Positions 51,469 through 64,000 of a DNA stretch of 64,000 nt are shown piece by piece (position 1 is the first letter of the stretch; each line of letters starts with the position of its first letter). The notes beneath the pieces are model-generated. The model was not told the DNA's origin, did no database searches, and saw nothing but the letters and a program-made list of their open reading frames with translations. A program made the translations under genes and the position numbers. Source of the stretch: Amoebidium appalachense (lineage: Eukaryota; Ichthyosporea); contig CAVNZM010000010.1 in the NCBI GenBank assembly GCA_963693365.1, positions 1,426,001 through 1,490,000 of the forward strand. The letters are read 5' to 3'.

Positions 51469-51748
51469 GGTTGGTGAAGGGGGGGAGCGGGGGAGGGGGA
51501 GGGGGGAAAGAGGAAAGGGAGGGAGGAGTTAGGGGGGGAGGGAGGGGAGGGGGGAGGGAGTTTCGGGAGGGTGGAAGTGGGAGAGACTGAGAGAGGTCAG
51601 GGAGATACATCAGAGAGCGTGATAGAGGAGAAGAGAGAAAGGGCAGACGCAAGGCGGAAGCTGGAGCGTATACGTAAGTTTTGTGGTACTGCATAAGTTG
51701 ACCGTTCAGTGGGAGATATTCCGGTAGAATACTCTTGCAGGGTTGAAG

Positions 51749-51836
<88 letters not shown>

Positions 51837-51874
51837 AAAAAAAAAAAAAAAAAACACCTACGCTCTCAAAGTAT
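49843..51874. other. Intergenic; degenerate TTGTGC-rich block and long homopolymers
   Basis: 50590-50890 is rich in TTGTGC/TTGTAC words spaced about 20-30 bp apart (for example CTTGTGCAATATTTT, CTTGTGCGATTTTTG). This suggests a decayed minisatellite. (GT)n lies at 50954-51025, a G-run at 51423-51466 and a 78-base C run plus A-run at 51749-51854. No recognised gene. Confidence 0.5.
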
Positions 51875-52240
51875 TATGAGCTCTGCTATCCCGTTGAACA
51901 CCGTTACGGTTACCGTTGCAAATGCACGGTCATCACAGACATCACTTCGCCGTTTTGGTGATCATCATTCCGGGATGGCAACGGGCGAGCCCCTGAGCCG
52001 GGGCGGCCGAGGCTCAGTCGCACGGACAAAAAACAAGCATACGTGTCCACGTCCCAACTAGCCTACCTTCATGTGCATATAATTGGTCGGAAACAATGCC
52101 TCCTATATATATATATATCCTATATATATGCTAGTATAATATAGGAACTTGGTTGGGAATAAACAGGAATAAACATGCAACATTCAACATTGTGTCACAT
52201 TCTTTCAATCTGATTAGTTAATTCTCCCGCCAAAAATTAA
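51875..52240 (+). repeat. Dispersed 366-bp repeat, copy 1
   Basis: Nearly identical to 63511-63875. Both carry a 61-codon frame starting MSSAIPLNTVTVTVANARSS. The few differences I saw change amino acids, so conserved coding is doubtful. Further on are a TATATATCC tract and AATAAACAGGAATAAACATG. Both copies are preceded by homopolymer/simple-repeat DNA. Probably a mobile element fragment or a duplicated gene flank. Confidence 0.9.
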
Positions 52241-52280
52241 TACCGCTTTACGATTGGTAATGATTCTCCCGCCAAAAATT
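52221..52280 (+). promoter_or_regulatory. Two E2F-like sites in a 42-bp direct repeat
   Basis: ATTCTCCCGCCAAAAATT occurs at 52221-52238 and 52263-52280. The inverse reads TTTTTGGCGGGAGA, close to the E2F/DP consensus TTTTGGCGGGAAA. A third copy lies at 63855-63872 in the duplicated repeat. They are 318-377 bases before the ATG of the RING start at 52598. Confidence 0.5.
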
Positions 52281-52597
52281 GTTAGCGCTTTACGCGGAGT
52301 GTTTTTCCCTTTTTTGGTCTTCGGCGGCCACCAGTTTTTTTTACTTTTTCTCTCTTTCTTCTACTGACCAAGTTCCCGTCTTTTTCCTTTTCTTTAAGGC
52401 TTAAAACCCTTCTACATAACTTGGTAGTTGGCGTTTATTCGCCGCATACACGTACAGGGCTTTTCAGGACCTTCAAAAGGGCTTTAAGGATCCGAGTTTC
52501 GACCCCACCCTCTTTCTCACCACAAACACAGCTCTTTCTGTAACAATCTTCAGTTACTTTCCTAGTGTTTCGCGGCTGCGTAAGAAACCTTGACACG

Positions 52598-52741
52598 ATG
52601 GCCGCAAATAGTATTGATGACCTACAAGGCGGTATAGACAAGGCTTTATATGTTGACCATTATGCATCCAACTTTGTGTGCGCCGTGTGCCAAGAGGTAG
52701 CCCAAGACCCATTAACACCCGCCTGCAACACACATGGCTAG
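52598..52741 (+). pseudogene. RING-finger N-terminus broken by an early stop
   Basis: An ATG at 52598 opens 47 codons ending FVCAVCQEVAQDPLTPACNTHG and then TAG, immediately before a (GT)n run. CxxC, a spacer of 11 residues, and CxxH are the first half of a C3HC4 RING finger, a ubiquitin-ligase fold. The second half (expected CxxC...CxxC) is not visible within 500 bases. The stop precedes the obvious GT donor, so the gene is a fragment, a pseudogene, or affected by a sequence error. Upstream are the E2F-like sites and the dispersed repeat. Confidence 0.5.
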
Positions 52742-54174
52742 GGATGTGTGTGTGTGTGTGTGTGTGTGTGAAAGGGGGGGGGGGGTCGGAGTATCCGACA
52801 AAAATTCCAATAAGTAAACCATCAGCTGCAGAGATGCGGCTTCCACCTCCTATGTAGCATACGTGCCCGGACCTTACCCTTTTCCGAATTTGCACATTGC
52901 CTGATGTGGTTAATCCGATTGGATCGGATTCGATTAAACCAATAATAGAGACTCAAAGACAAAGTCGTATCCCAGTTGGCTCATAATACAGGTGCAAATC
53001 TAATTTCTAGGCCTTAACACCCTCTAGAATGACTCGGATTGGCTTTTTTCCCGCGAATTTTAGGTGCTGTTCAGATATATCTTGTAGAATATATCCGCTA
53101 TTAATCTGGTGCTGTGCGTTGGGTCAAGTGGGAGTTCAGCTAAATCCTTGCTATAGCCTAGAGATGGCATAAATGGTTGACTTCAATTAAAAACGTAGGC
53201 AAATTGAGGAAGGTAGTGACCAAAACAATAAAAATAAATATATATAAAATCGAAAAAATTCAACGCAATCATTGCGATTCATTCTATGGGGTACTGAAAC
53301 TGTTCAGCTTCCATATACATACAGTTTAACCTCCCAATGGAGGCAATTGGTGCAAAGTTCATGTGTACCCGACACGACACGCGCGCGCGCGCGCGCACAC
53401 ACACACACACACACACAAGCACTACCGAAACATACACTGGTGCCCTGCGGCATGCTGCCTAGTAAGTTTTGGGTCCAGATAACAGACACGTCTTATGTTG
53501 TACCTAGTTTGTCTGAGAAAATGTCATGGCAGAAGCATGGGAAACCACTAAAGGATACCCGGCTATCATATGTTGGCACTGTGGCGATATCCCTTTCCGA
53601 CTTACACACGCAGCACATACACATACTCGCACACAGGCAAGTACTTGAAACAAGCACACATGCATACACACGCACACATGTTGCACACACACACAATCTT
53701 GAACTTGTACACTCAGGCGTGTATACACAAGCACCCACCGATAGACCACTAGAGTGACCTATATTGAAGCATGCCTAGTGATTGAAATGCATGCTGTGAG
53801 GAGAGGGTAGTGGTGATGACGTGTGTGCGTGTGTGCCCGGGGGGGGGGGGGGGGGGGGGGGGGGAGGGGGGGGGGGAACTTCAAGGGGGGATGGATGCGG
53901 ACGCATTATTAAGGACTGGAGAAAAGCATACGGGGGAAACGGTGGTGGTGGCATGTGAGTGTAGGGGGTGGGGACGGGGGGGGGGAGGGAGCCTCGGAGG
54001 GATCCTGACGGAGGGGAAGGGGAGGGCACGGGGAGGAGGGATTCCTTTCCCCCCTCCCTTCCCCCCCCCCCCCTCCCCCCCTCCCCCCCGCTTCCCCTCC
54101 CCACCCGCCGCACACAAATGCCCACTAATCCCCCCGCCCCCTCCCCCGCTCCCCTCCCCCCGAACCCACTTCAC

Positions 54175-54247
<73 letters not shown>

Positions 54248-55155
54248 AGTATGAGCGCACGCAAACACCCTCTAATACCCCCTTCTTCCCCAGCCGTGGT
54301 GGTGGTGGGGGTCGGGGAGGAAGGAGGGGAAAGAGAGGGAGAAGGAGGAAGGGGAGAGTGAGAGAGAGAGAGGATGGGGCGAGGGATGGGTTGGGGGGGG
54401 GGGGGGGGGGGGGGGGAGAGAGGGGGGAATGTGATAATAGACTTTCTTAATACACACATAAATATGTATATATGGTAGATGAATGGATAGATAAATGGAT
54501 AGCCTAAGGTGGACGGATAGATATGGATGAATATATGTGACTGTCAGACGGTCAGATAGATAGATGGATAGAAAAATAGTAGACAGATAGATGCGGTAAT
54601 ATGTATTTGCTTTTGATTTGATTTATTATGCATGGCCCAGCCTGCTTTTCAAAGTTTATCTTATTATCATTATTATGATTATCGCCTTACAAATGTATTA
54701 TTTATTTATTTTGTAAATGGCTTGAAAGGCTCTACAGCAATGTGCGATGCATCCATAAAACAAGAATGATTGATTTACTTTGCGAGCATCTCAAAATCTA
54801 AAACTAAGCCTTCATGCATTATGTAATAAAAACTGTAAACCAATCATCCGTGCCCATTTTCGAGAAAGCAGCCTGTTTATCTGCGGATGCGAGGATAATG
54901 CGTGCATTCTAGCGAATATTCTTGGTGTGAGATATTTATGAGCTTGAGAAAGAATTGCGGACAGGGGCAAAAGGAGCACAAAAAAAAGGTGTAATGAACA
55001 CAAGAAATGAATATCTATTTAACACAGCTGCACTGAAGAGATAGTTTGTTGACCTCTTCTCAGTGGCTTACTTAATTATTGAACGACTCCTAGACTAACA
55101 GCCGCTCTGTACCATCCCTTCCCCCCCCCCCCCCTTCCCCCCCCCCCCCCCCCCC

Positions 55156-55193
<38 letters not shown>

Positions 55194-55279
55194 CCCGTTT
55201 CAATGGGCTTCTTCCTCCCGTGTATTATCAAAGTATATACCCAACTACCATACTATTCACCATGGCAATTAGAAAACAA

Positions 55280-55349
<70 letters not shown>

Positions 55350-55441
55350 ACCCCACCCCTCAAAACCACTTTTTTTGTTTTTTTTTCCTTTTTTATTTTT
55401 TTAAAAAACATGCGGAGACCTGGGGAGAGTAATACAAGAAA
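52742..55441. other. Intergenic with microsatellites; possible stray exon near 53453-53600
   Basis: (GT)n at 52745, G-runs at 53840-53863 and 54391-54416, (CA)n at 54176-54244, GATA/GATG-like short repeats at 54470-54600, and C-runs at 55120-55155 and 55280-55316. A plus-strand stretch near 53453-53600 reads LPSKFWVQITDTSYVVPSLS and looks non-random, but has no clear splice partners. Confidence 0.5.
54176..54244. repeat. (CA)n microsatellite, about 34 units
   Basis: Perfect CA array. Comparable arrays: 4105-4180 (GT), 8614-8696 (CA), 13783-13855 (GT), 24324-24415 (GT), 50954-51025 (GT). Confidence 0.95.
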
Positions 55442-56854
55442 TCACCAAGACCGGAGATCCGACCCCAGCACTGTGTCTGTCTGCTTGAAGGGAGACAGGC
55501 GCACAGTCCATGTCTGCGACGTAGAGTCAGGGTCCCACGGGGTCGGCCCATTAATCCACTTCTTGCACACCTCCGTGATGATAATACCCGCAGCGTCCAA
55601 TGAAATACAGCGCTTAGTTTTAACATTAATCACGCGGTAGAAGTAGTCGTCGCCCCACATGGGTGTGGTCCAGTTTTGCGATTGGTCACTTTTCTTGCAC
55701 GTCGCCATGGAAACGGTTCCCGCGGGTTCTTCGATCAAACACGAGTTCGTGCCTGACTTTTGCAAAGTGAAGGGCAGAGACGCAAATTTGGCGTGTTCCC
55801 AATCGTCAGCGTCCCACTGCGAAACGAACTTCAGCGAATTTTTATTGGTGCACGCGACAGTTTGAAGCTTCTGATTGGCGGAGAATGATGGTGCGGCACA
55901 TTTGATTGGTTGGTCGATTTTGGTCACGTGGATAAGAGACACGTAGAGTTGCTGCAAGTGTGCACTGGGTAGATTATCACCGCCGGGCAGTGGAGAACAA
56001 ACATTGGTGGGAGAAACAGAAACAATATGTGTCATAGAATCAGCAAAAATGGGAATTTGCAGAACCGCGGAGCGTAAGTCACCTGAAAAATACCGGCACG
56101 TGTTGCGATTTTCGCTGTCCGTTGCCCTAAACCCATGTTTGGCGGCATCCTCCGCCCACGGCACCCGCTTCTCGTTAACGCACACACGGTAGCCGCTTGC
56201 CTTTTTTGGTGTTGCGTCCCATGTCACTTTAACGTCTACCCATGTAGATTTAACCCCGTCGCTTTTTATCGTTCCGGTTCCTGGGGGCGGCGGGACTCTC
56301 GAGATTTTAACGTTTTTTGTCACCCATTGGGAGAAATCGCCGGGGGCGGTTGCTTTAGCACAGTAGTTGGTGGTTCCTTCGACTTTCTTTAAAACGGACA
56401 GAGGCGCGAATGCGGACACCCCGCCACAGTCGTTTTCAGCACGCACACTTGCAGTCATAAAGTACGGCGCTTTGCACTGCGGCCATTCTTCCGGGTCGCA
56501 GTCTCCGTCAACCCGAATCGTATGACCCGGGTTGAACACAACTCTCTTTATTAAGTTCCCCTTGTTTTGCGCAAACGGCTGCTGGGCAACGACGTGGCAC
56601 ACGTCGTCAATACAGAGACGGTATGAGGTAGCACCCTTAACTGTGTCCCATGATGCAGCCAAGTCGTAGTAGTTGTTGTAGAGTGTCTGGGTCCCGTCCT
56701 TTAAAGGTACGGTGAGACCCTTTTCCACTCGTATGGTGGCACCGGTGGGCGAGCCAGGGGTTGCACAAGCAGGTGAAACATTCACTGCCGCAGCCTCTAT
56801 CAAAGTAAACGGGACACAGAGAAAGGAGAGGCAGAGAAAGGGCAATAAATTCAT
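55442..56854 (-). CDS. Secreted protein with FN3-like and C-terminal beta-trefoil lectin-like regions
   Basis: Intronless, 470 aa from the ATG at 56854. I prefer this to the ATG at 56917 because it places the signal peptide (MNLLPFLCLSFLCVPFTLIE) at the very N-terminus. Two segments resemble fibronectin-III strands (YYDLAASWDTVKGATSYRLC and VDVKVTWDATPKKASGYRVC). Many Cys suggest disulphides outside the cell. The last 120 residues carry paired Cys and QxW-type motifs (SQNWTT, SQTWTV), as in ricin-B-type carbohydrate-binding beta-trefoils; no catalytic toxin chain is present. Likely a cell-surface or extracellular glycan-binding protein. An AATAAA on the minus strand lies about 45 bases past the stop. 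Confidence 0.8.
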   Translation of the reverse strand: MNLLPFLCLSFLCVPFTLIEAAAVNVSPACATPGSPTGATIRVEKGLTVPLKDGTQTLYNNYYDLAASWDTVKGATSYRLCIDDVCHVVAQQPFAQNKGNLIKRVVFNPGHTIRVDGDCDPEEWPQCKAPYFMTASVRAENDCGGVSAFAPLSVLKKVEGTTNYCAKATAPGDFSQWVTKNVKISRVPPPPGTGTIKSDGVKSTWVDVKVTWDATPKKASGYRVCVNEKRVPWAEDAAKHGFRATDSENRNTCRYFSGDLRSAVLQIPIFADSMTHIVSVSPTNVCSPLPGGDNLPSAHLQQLYVSLIHVTKIDQPIKCAAPSFSANQKLQTVACTNKNSLKFVSQWDADDWEHAKFASLPFTLQKSGTNSCLIEEPAGTVSMATCKKSDQSQNWTTPMWGDDYFYRVINVKTKRCISLDAAGIIITEVCKKWINGPTPWDPDSTSQTWTVRLSPFKQTDTVLGSDLRSW

Positions 56855-58411
56855 GGCTTGGTAATATGAATGACGTCCGTTTGGGGGACTGGAACGGGCA
56901 CCGGGAGACATCATCATGCCGTTACGTAAACGTTTTCTCGACGAGGTCTGGTAAGTGTGAATTCTGCAGAGAAAAATGGCGTTTTCTACATTAACAAGTT
57001 TTAGCGGTTGTTACGTGTGTCCGTACAATACAGAGTCAAAAGCGAAAAAAGGCAAAGAAACAAGAAAAAACCGGCAATCATAAATGCGTTTTGTTGACTT
57101 GTGGTCTCTCCAAAAGAAGTGAGCCGGTGTTGCCGGTGCCTGCATTCTTATATAACCGCTTACCGGCAACACTGGTTTAGGTTGTTGCGAGTGATTGGCT
57201 ACCTAAATGTTTTTTGATGCATGCGGTTTTGAAAGAATGTTTTGATAAGCGCATTAGGTGTTTTGATTCGTGTAATATCATGCATATGGTATATCTGCGG
57301 TTTGTGGGGAACTCGGAGATTTTGCTGATTGGTCAGATTGTGTACTGGCGGGAACTGTTACGTCACTGGACTGGTGAAACCTCGCAAAATGTGTTCACTT
57401 TTGACTAGGAAAGCAAACGTGTATACAGGAAGAGCAGCCTATATTGACCTATAACGTTACTCTCATAACTATTAAGAGCGCATAAATTTGAACTTTCTGG
57501 TGTTGGCAGGAAAACGGTCATATAACGCTATCTCGCGTGCATTCCTGAGGTGAGCCACATGTGCACCACTACACACACACTGATGGGGCATTTTGACATG
57601 AATGAATATAGGCAATGATAATCAAATGATTAGTAAGTTAGTAATCACATAACCACTTAATTATTGCTGTATTCTGTATGTAATAAGCATATTTTTGTGT
57701 TTACTTATACTTGTCGGCATTGACACTTTCACATTTGGCCAGAAACGCGTCCAGGGCAGGCACCGTGCATGTACAGCTCTGTTTGGTCGACTACAATAAT
57801 CATATCATTCCCCCAAACCCCTATCCCCAATAAGCCCAATCTCCCTGACAGGAAACCTGTCACTGAAGGAGATTGGGAATCATTCATTTTATTCCCATAT
57901 TTAATGCATTTGCATGCTTCTAGATCTATTCATTCTATTTACGTGGCTCACCAATCACGTAACCGTCCAAAAATAGATTTGGCTCACATGTACACGTGAC
58001 GCGTGCAAGTGTCAAAAAAACAAGAGCACACAGAGAAAAAAAAACTGACACGAAAAAGCCGAAAGAGATGGAGCTGTGAAAACTTTGAAGGGGGGGAAAT
58101 GCCCCTGCTTATTGTGGCTTGCACTCATTCATAATTGCTTGTTTTCTGTGACATTTACGACGACTCTGGTACAGCTGTTACAAGTGTGCTTGTACCGTAG
58201 TGCATCTCATTTTATCTATCGCTGCCCCAGCTTCGTTGTCAAACTACACCTTCCCCGTTTCCCCCTGTGTGTGTGTCTTTTTGAACTCGCTTTCCAGGCG
58301 AACGTTCTTTTATTCTTTTATACTTTTGTAATGTGTTTAAATTTGTGTTTTTTGGAAAAGGGTTTGAAAAAAAAATTTCTTTATCCTTTTCTCCCTAACT
58401 AACCCGTCACC
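56855..58411. promoter_or_regulatory. Divergent promoter region between the lectin-like and nuclease-like genes
   Basis: 1.56 kb of unique sequence without long microsatellites. A TATA-like TTATATAA lies at 57148-57155, about 295 bases upstream of the minus-strand start. Before the plus-strand start a T/C-rich leader ends in GTCACCATGG. Weak open frames (57214-57408, 58076-58402) are not convincing genes. Confidence 0.45.
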
Positions 58412-59896
58412 ATGGACACCACAAGACAAGTTACCACGTCTGAAGCAGGTACATCCACGCACATGCCTCCCACAAAACCAGAGCCAAGTGCATGCACACC
58501 AAGTACCTCCACGCAGGAAAAAGATCCAAACAACAAGCAGAAAAAACAACTCCTCTGTGTCGACATCCTGAACTACACACGCGAGCGTTTTTTCGACGCG
58601 GACGACCCTTTCAACCTTGAAAAGGCGCGTCGTTGTGTGTCCCGTTTTCTGTACGCGGCCGAGAATTCCGACTACAATGTGCTTGTTTTTTCAGACGCGG
58701 GGAGGGGAATAGACTCTCTGGACGTTTGGAGAAGACGGAGGGAGAATGACGTGAAAAATGGTCGCGGGAGACCACGCATGCCCGCTGTAGGGGAACTTCT
58801 CGCGGACATTTTTGCTGAACACGGTATTTTTGTTCATTTTTCATGCGAGGACAACGACCACACCATCGCTTCGTTCGCGGCTCATGTGGGTGGGGAGGGG
58901 GGAGGAAGAGGGGTAGTTTTAAGCCACGACACAGACTTTTTCCTGTATGACCCCTGTCCTTTTGAAGTTTATTGCGACTTTGAGTACACGGAGAAAAACT
59001 GGAGAACAGGCAAGGAAAAACTCAGATTGATTCGGCACGGCGACACCCCCAACCATACGAAACAAAACGGAAACGCAAAATGCACCAGCATGTTCACCCC
59101 CTCGCATGGGTTAGCACGCAGACACTCAAACCCAGACCCGCAAACATCTACATGGTCAGGCTCCGAGAAAGAAAAAACGAAAAACGTGAAAAGTCGCAAG
59201 CGTTCAACTTCATTTCCCAGTGTGCAGTCAAAATCGAAGGAAAAACGTCCACTTCCCCCCCACCCCCTCCCCACGTTCACCACAAAGGGACACGACGGGA
59301 AACACCCCACGCTGTATCAACTTAAGGAGGAAAAAATATACAGGCGAGGGGCTCCGCATTCCAATGTTAAAGAAAGGGGGAATCCCCATGTTTTGTTCCG
59401 CCCTCTGCGGCAGGCGCTGTACTTTGTTTTGGGGCTCGAAGAGGGAAAGGAGGAAAGTTTCCCGGAATGGGACGGAAAGTTGAAAGGCGTGGTTTGGAAT
59501 GAACAACTCGTTTTTCCGTGCGAGGAATACTTAAATCTGTTGGACAACCCAGGGGAGGCGGTGCGAAAATTTGGTCGGCTGAGGGAGGATGACGCTATCG
59601 AGCACAAAGCCGCGGTGTGGTTGGTGGCCTTGGACATCTGCAGAACTTCATGGCTTGGAAAGGCGGAAAAGACGGACAGAATTACCGGAAATCGTGAAAA
59701 ATCGAAAGCGGTACCGTCACTACTACACGTTTACGAGACCACGCCCGGGTCGCCGGGATTCCGGGTGAAGAGATTTGAGAAGGAGAAAGAGGAGGAGGCT
59801 GGGGGTGGGTGGGTGCACGTGCAAGGGGGGGGAAAGAAGGGTGGAAGGAGGGGGTCCAATGGGTCTGTGGGGATGAGTGCAAGCGGTGGCCAATAA
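58412..59896 (+). CDS. Asteroid/XPG-I-like PIN-fold nuclease relative
   Basis: Intronless, 494 aa, start in CACCATGG. The fold's acidic residues appear in order: VDILNY (Asp51), FSDAGRG (Asp95), CEDNDHTIASFAAH (Glu146/Asp147/Asp149) and LSHDTDFFLYD (Asp173/Asp175). The pair E/D-xD...IASxA followed by LSxDTDFFxxD is the pattern of Asteroid-type FEN1-like proteins, where XPG/FEN1 nucleases bind two metals. A Ser/Lys/Arg-rich insert (about 215-305) separates this from a second conserved-looking part (about 335-430). The C-terminus is Gly-rich. Catalytic activity is uncertain because many Asteroid relatives are degenerate. The first 45 residues are Thr/Ser/Pro-rich and probably disordered. Confidence 0.82.
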   Translation: MDTTRQVTTSEAGTSTHMPPTKPEPSACTPSTSTQEKDPNNKQKKQLLCVDILNYTRERFFDADDPFNLEKARRCVSRFLYAAENSDYNVLVFSDAGRGIDSLDVWRRRRENDVKNGRGRPRMPAVGELLADIFAEHGIFVHFSCEDNDHTIASFAAHVGGEGGGRGVVLSHDTDFFLYDPCPFEVYCDFEYTEKNWRTGKEKLRLIRHGDTPNHTKQNGNAKCTSMFTPSHGLARRHSNPDPQTSTWSGSEKEKTKNVKSRKRSTSFPSVQSKSKEKRPLPPHPLPTFTTKGHDGKHPTLYQLKEEKIYRRGAPHSNVKERGNPHVLFRPLRQALYFVLGLEEGKEESFPEWDGKLKGVVWNEQLVFPCEEYLNLLDNPGEAVRKFGRLREDDAIEHKAAVWLVALDICRTSWLGKAEKTDRITGNREKSKAVPSLLHVYETTPGSPGFRVKRFEKEKEEEAGGGWVHVQGGGKKGGRRGSNGSVGMSASGGQ

Positions 59897-62348
<2,452 letters not shown>

Positions 62349-62350
62349 TA

Positions 62351-63050
62351 CAGGGTCTTCGCGATATTATCACTACCTGAAACAGTCATCTCGGAGGGTG
62401 ATTATATCGGGATGTGAAGTTATCGGGTTGTTCTAGGGGGACAGTATTCAATAGAGGGTTAGGGGGATCTGTTTGCGCAAACCGTGCACATGGGTTGCGT
62501 ACGGCCCGCCCGGGCACTTGCCTACGCGCACACTTCGCTCCTGGCAGAGCAACAGAACAAGGGATGGAGGAGGACCGTGACAGTTTAGTTGAGGGTGGGG
62601 TAGAGGGGGCTCTAGGGGTTTCACAGGGATATGCCCGTGGTTTATGCCCGTCTTGCGCCCTCTTACTAGCCTGCTGCAAACGCTTTTTCAGGGCCTTCTG
62701 CTCCTCCTGGGCCCGCTTCGCGGCCTTTACCGCACCCACTACCACCCTTTTTCCGAACTCTACTCTATTCCGGGCTCAACGACAAAAATGCCCTACGTGT
62801 CAAAGTGTGTGAGAAAAAGTTTGCTGACGGCTGCATGCCTGCACGTTTTCTGTTGTTGTTTTTTTTCGTCGGGCACGGGCCGCGCCAAAACCGCAAACCC
62901 GGGTTTTGATTGGCTAAATCCGGATCGACCCGACAAATCGGGTTGGGTCAAAACCCGGCCCGAATCGACCCGATCGGGCCGGGTCGCCAGAAAATGTGAC
63001 AATATCGAGACGTGATTATATAGGGGTGTGAAGATATCGCGAAGACCCTG
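62351..63050. mobile_element. 700-bp transposon with 18-bp terminal inverted repeats, TA duplication
   Basis: The left end CAGGGTCTTCGCGATATTAT and right end (inverse CAGGGTCTTCGCGATATCTT) match over 17-18 bases and are flanked by TA (62349-62350 and 63051-63052). Inside, a minus-strand frame (62386-62745) encodes a Lys/Gln coiled-coil-like stretch (AKRAQEEQKALKKRLQQASK) not typical of transposase. A block of ACCCG/CGGGT words lies at 62920-62990. There is no transposase, so it is non-autonomous. Confidence 0.82.
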
Positions 63051-63342
63051 TAGTCATTTTAATTTTCCGGCCAACGCAATAAAGAACAAGAGCACTGGCA
63101 CAAACCACAACAACCTATTTTGGAAACTTTATATGGCAATAATAAAAACATTGCAGTTCAGCACATGCTCCCCCTTCCCTCCAAAAAACCTCGCCCCCAC
63201 CCTCCCACAACACTTTCTTTAATAAATAATAAAGGGGTTCCATATCTGTAATATTGTTTATGGCAACTCGACACATATGTGTACATTAAAGAATAAACGA
63301 CAGTGGGACTAGCAGACGAACACGAAGGGCTGCCCCCCCCCC

Positions 63343-63880
63343 CCAAAAAAAAAAAAAAAAAAAAAAAACCAGCCTCAGCTGTCCCAGTCCTGGGAGCCAA
63401 TGGAATCCGACTTTTGCAAATCCTGCTCCCCACCAACGCCAAAATCAGCAACGTGCCTACAGACATGATTAGTTTTTTTTTTTTTTTTTTTTGCGTGTGT
63501 GTGTGTGTAATATGAGCTCTGCTATCCCGTTGAACACCGTTACGGTTACCGTTGCAAATGCACGGTCATCACAGACATCACTTCGCCGTTTTGGTGATCA
63601 TCGTTCCGGGATGGCAATGGGCGAGCCCCTGAGCCGGGGCGGCCGAGGCTCAGTCACCCGGACAAAAAACAAACATACGTGTCCACGTCGCAACTAGCCT
63701 ACCTTCATGTGCATATAATTAGTCGGAAACAATGCCTCCTATATATATATATATCCTATATATATGCTAGTATAATATAGGAACTTGGTTGGGAATAAAC
63801 AGGAATAAACATGCAACATTCAACATTGTCACATTTTTTCGATCTGATTAGTTAATTCTCCCGCCAAAAATTAACGGCGC

Positions 63881-63916
<36 letters not shown>

Positions 63917-64000
63917 AGCCTCAGGTGTCCCAGTCCTGGGAGCCAATGGAATCCGACCTTTGCAAATCCTGCCCCCCACCAACGCCAAAATCAGCAACGT
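63343..64000 (+). repeat. 546-bp tandem repeat, one full unit and part of the next
   Basis: AGCCTCAG...CAGCAACGT at 63371-63455 recurs at 63917-64000 with few changes, a period of 546 bp. Each unit begins after an A-run (63345-63368; 63883-63915). It includes the dispersed 366-bp repeat (63511-63875) with its E2F-like site, so 51875-52240 is a partial unit elsewhere. The window ends inside the second copy. Confidence 0.9.

Noticed and set aside
53272-53757. 161-codon plus-strand frame
   Set aside because: It spans a (GC)n(CA)n array. Only 53453-53600 looks non-random and it has no clear splice partners or domain match.

Overview
This is eukaryotic nuclear DNA. Protein-coding exons are split by GT-AG introns packed with poly-G/poly-C tracts, (GT)n/(CA)n, (GA)n and AT/GC-mixed filler. 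The protein families point to a unicellular eukaryote with elaborate second-messenger and endosomal signalling: cyclic-nucleotide-binding (CNB) domains fused to RGS, an arrestin-FYVE protein, MYND-ankyrin, and a DOPA 4,5-dioxygenase-like pair. My best guess is a free-living alga or protist, for example a chromerid-type alveolate. That is inference from style and gene content, not proof. Coordinates of spliced genes were worked out by hand from splice motifs and reading-frame continuity.

Layout. 1-4547: no recognised gene; a tandem duplication, a palindromic MITE-like element (2877-3144) and microsatellites. 4548-16523 (-): 12-exon gene for an N-myristoylation-motif protein with three CNB domains, an RGS domain and an Ala/Glu-rich tail. 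16524-19123: no recognised gene. 19124-32749 (-): about 14 exons encoding an arrestin-fold protein with a C-terminal FYVE zinc finger; a truncated non-LTR reverse transcriptase (about 20878-22679, +) and a 572-bp inverted-repeat transposon (29672-30243) sit in its introns. 34663-39395 (-): 3-exon membrane-anchored ankyrin/MYND protein. 39775-40929 (+): a damaged gene in divergent orientation. 41392-41805 and 44422-44817 (+): two intronless DOPA 4,5-dioxygenase-like paralogues. 48020-49842 (+): a tentative small spliced gene. 51875-52741: a dispersed repeat carrying E2F-like sites, followed by a broken RING-finger start. 55442-56854 (-): secreted protein with FN3-like and C-terminal beta-trefoil (QxW) lectin-like regions. 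58412-59896 (+): Asteroid/XPG-I-like PIN nuclease relative. 62351-63050: transposon with 18-bp inverted repeats and TA duplication. 63343-64000: start of a 546-bp tandem array.

The most unusual signal is a recurring pattern in the two long minus-strand genes. Introns contain one to several partial copies ("echoes") of the edge of the neighbouring exon together with its splice site. Copies of an exon 3' end plus donor lie in the downstream intron, and copies of an exon 5' end plus acceptor lie in the upstream intron. I count at least eight affected exons. One echo was later split by the 29672-30243 transposon, which gives a relative age. A second pattern is a short repeat ending against a G-run, seen at least seven times, only in introns and always in the same orientation relative to the host gene.

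Functionally the two large genes both look like membrane-targeted signalling adaptors (myristoyl/CNB/RGS and arrestin/PI3P-binding FYVE), but nothing here shows that they act together.
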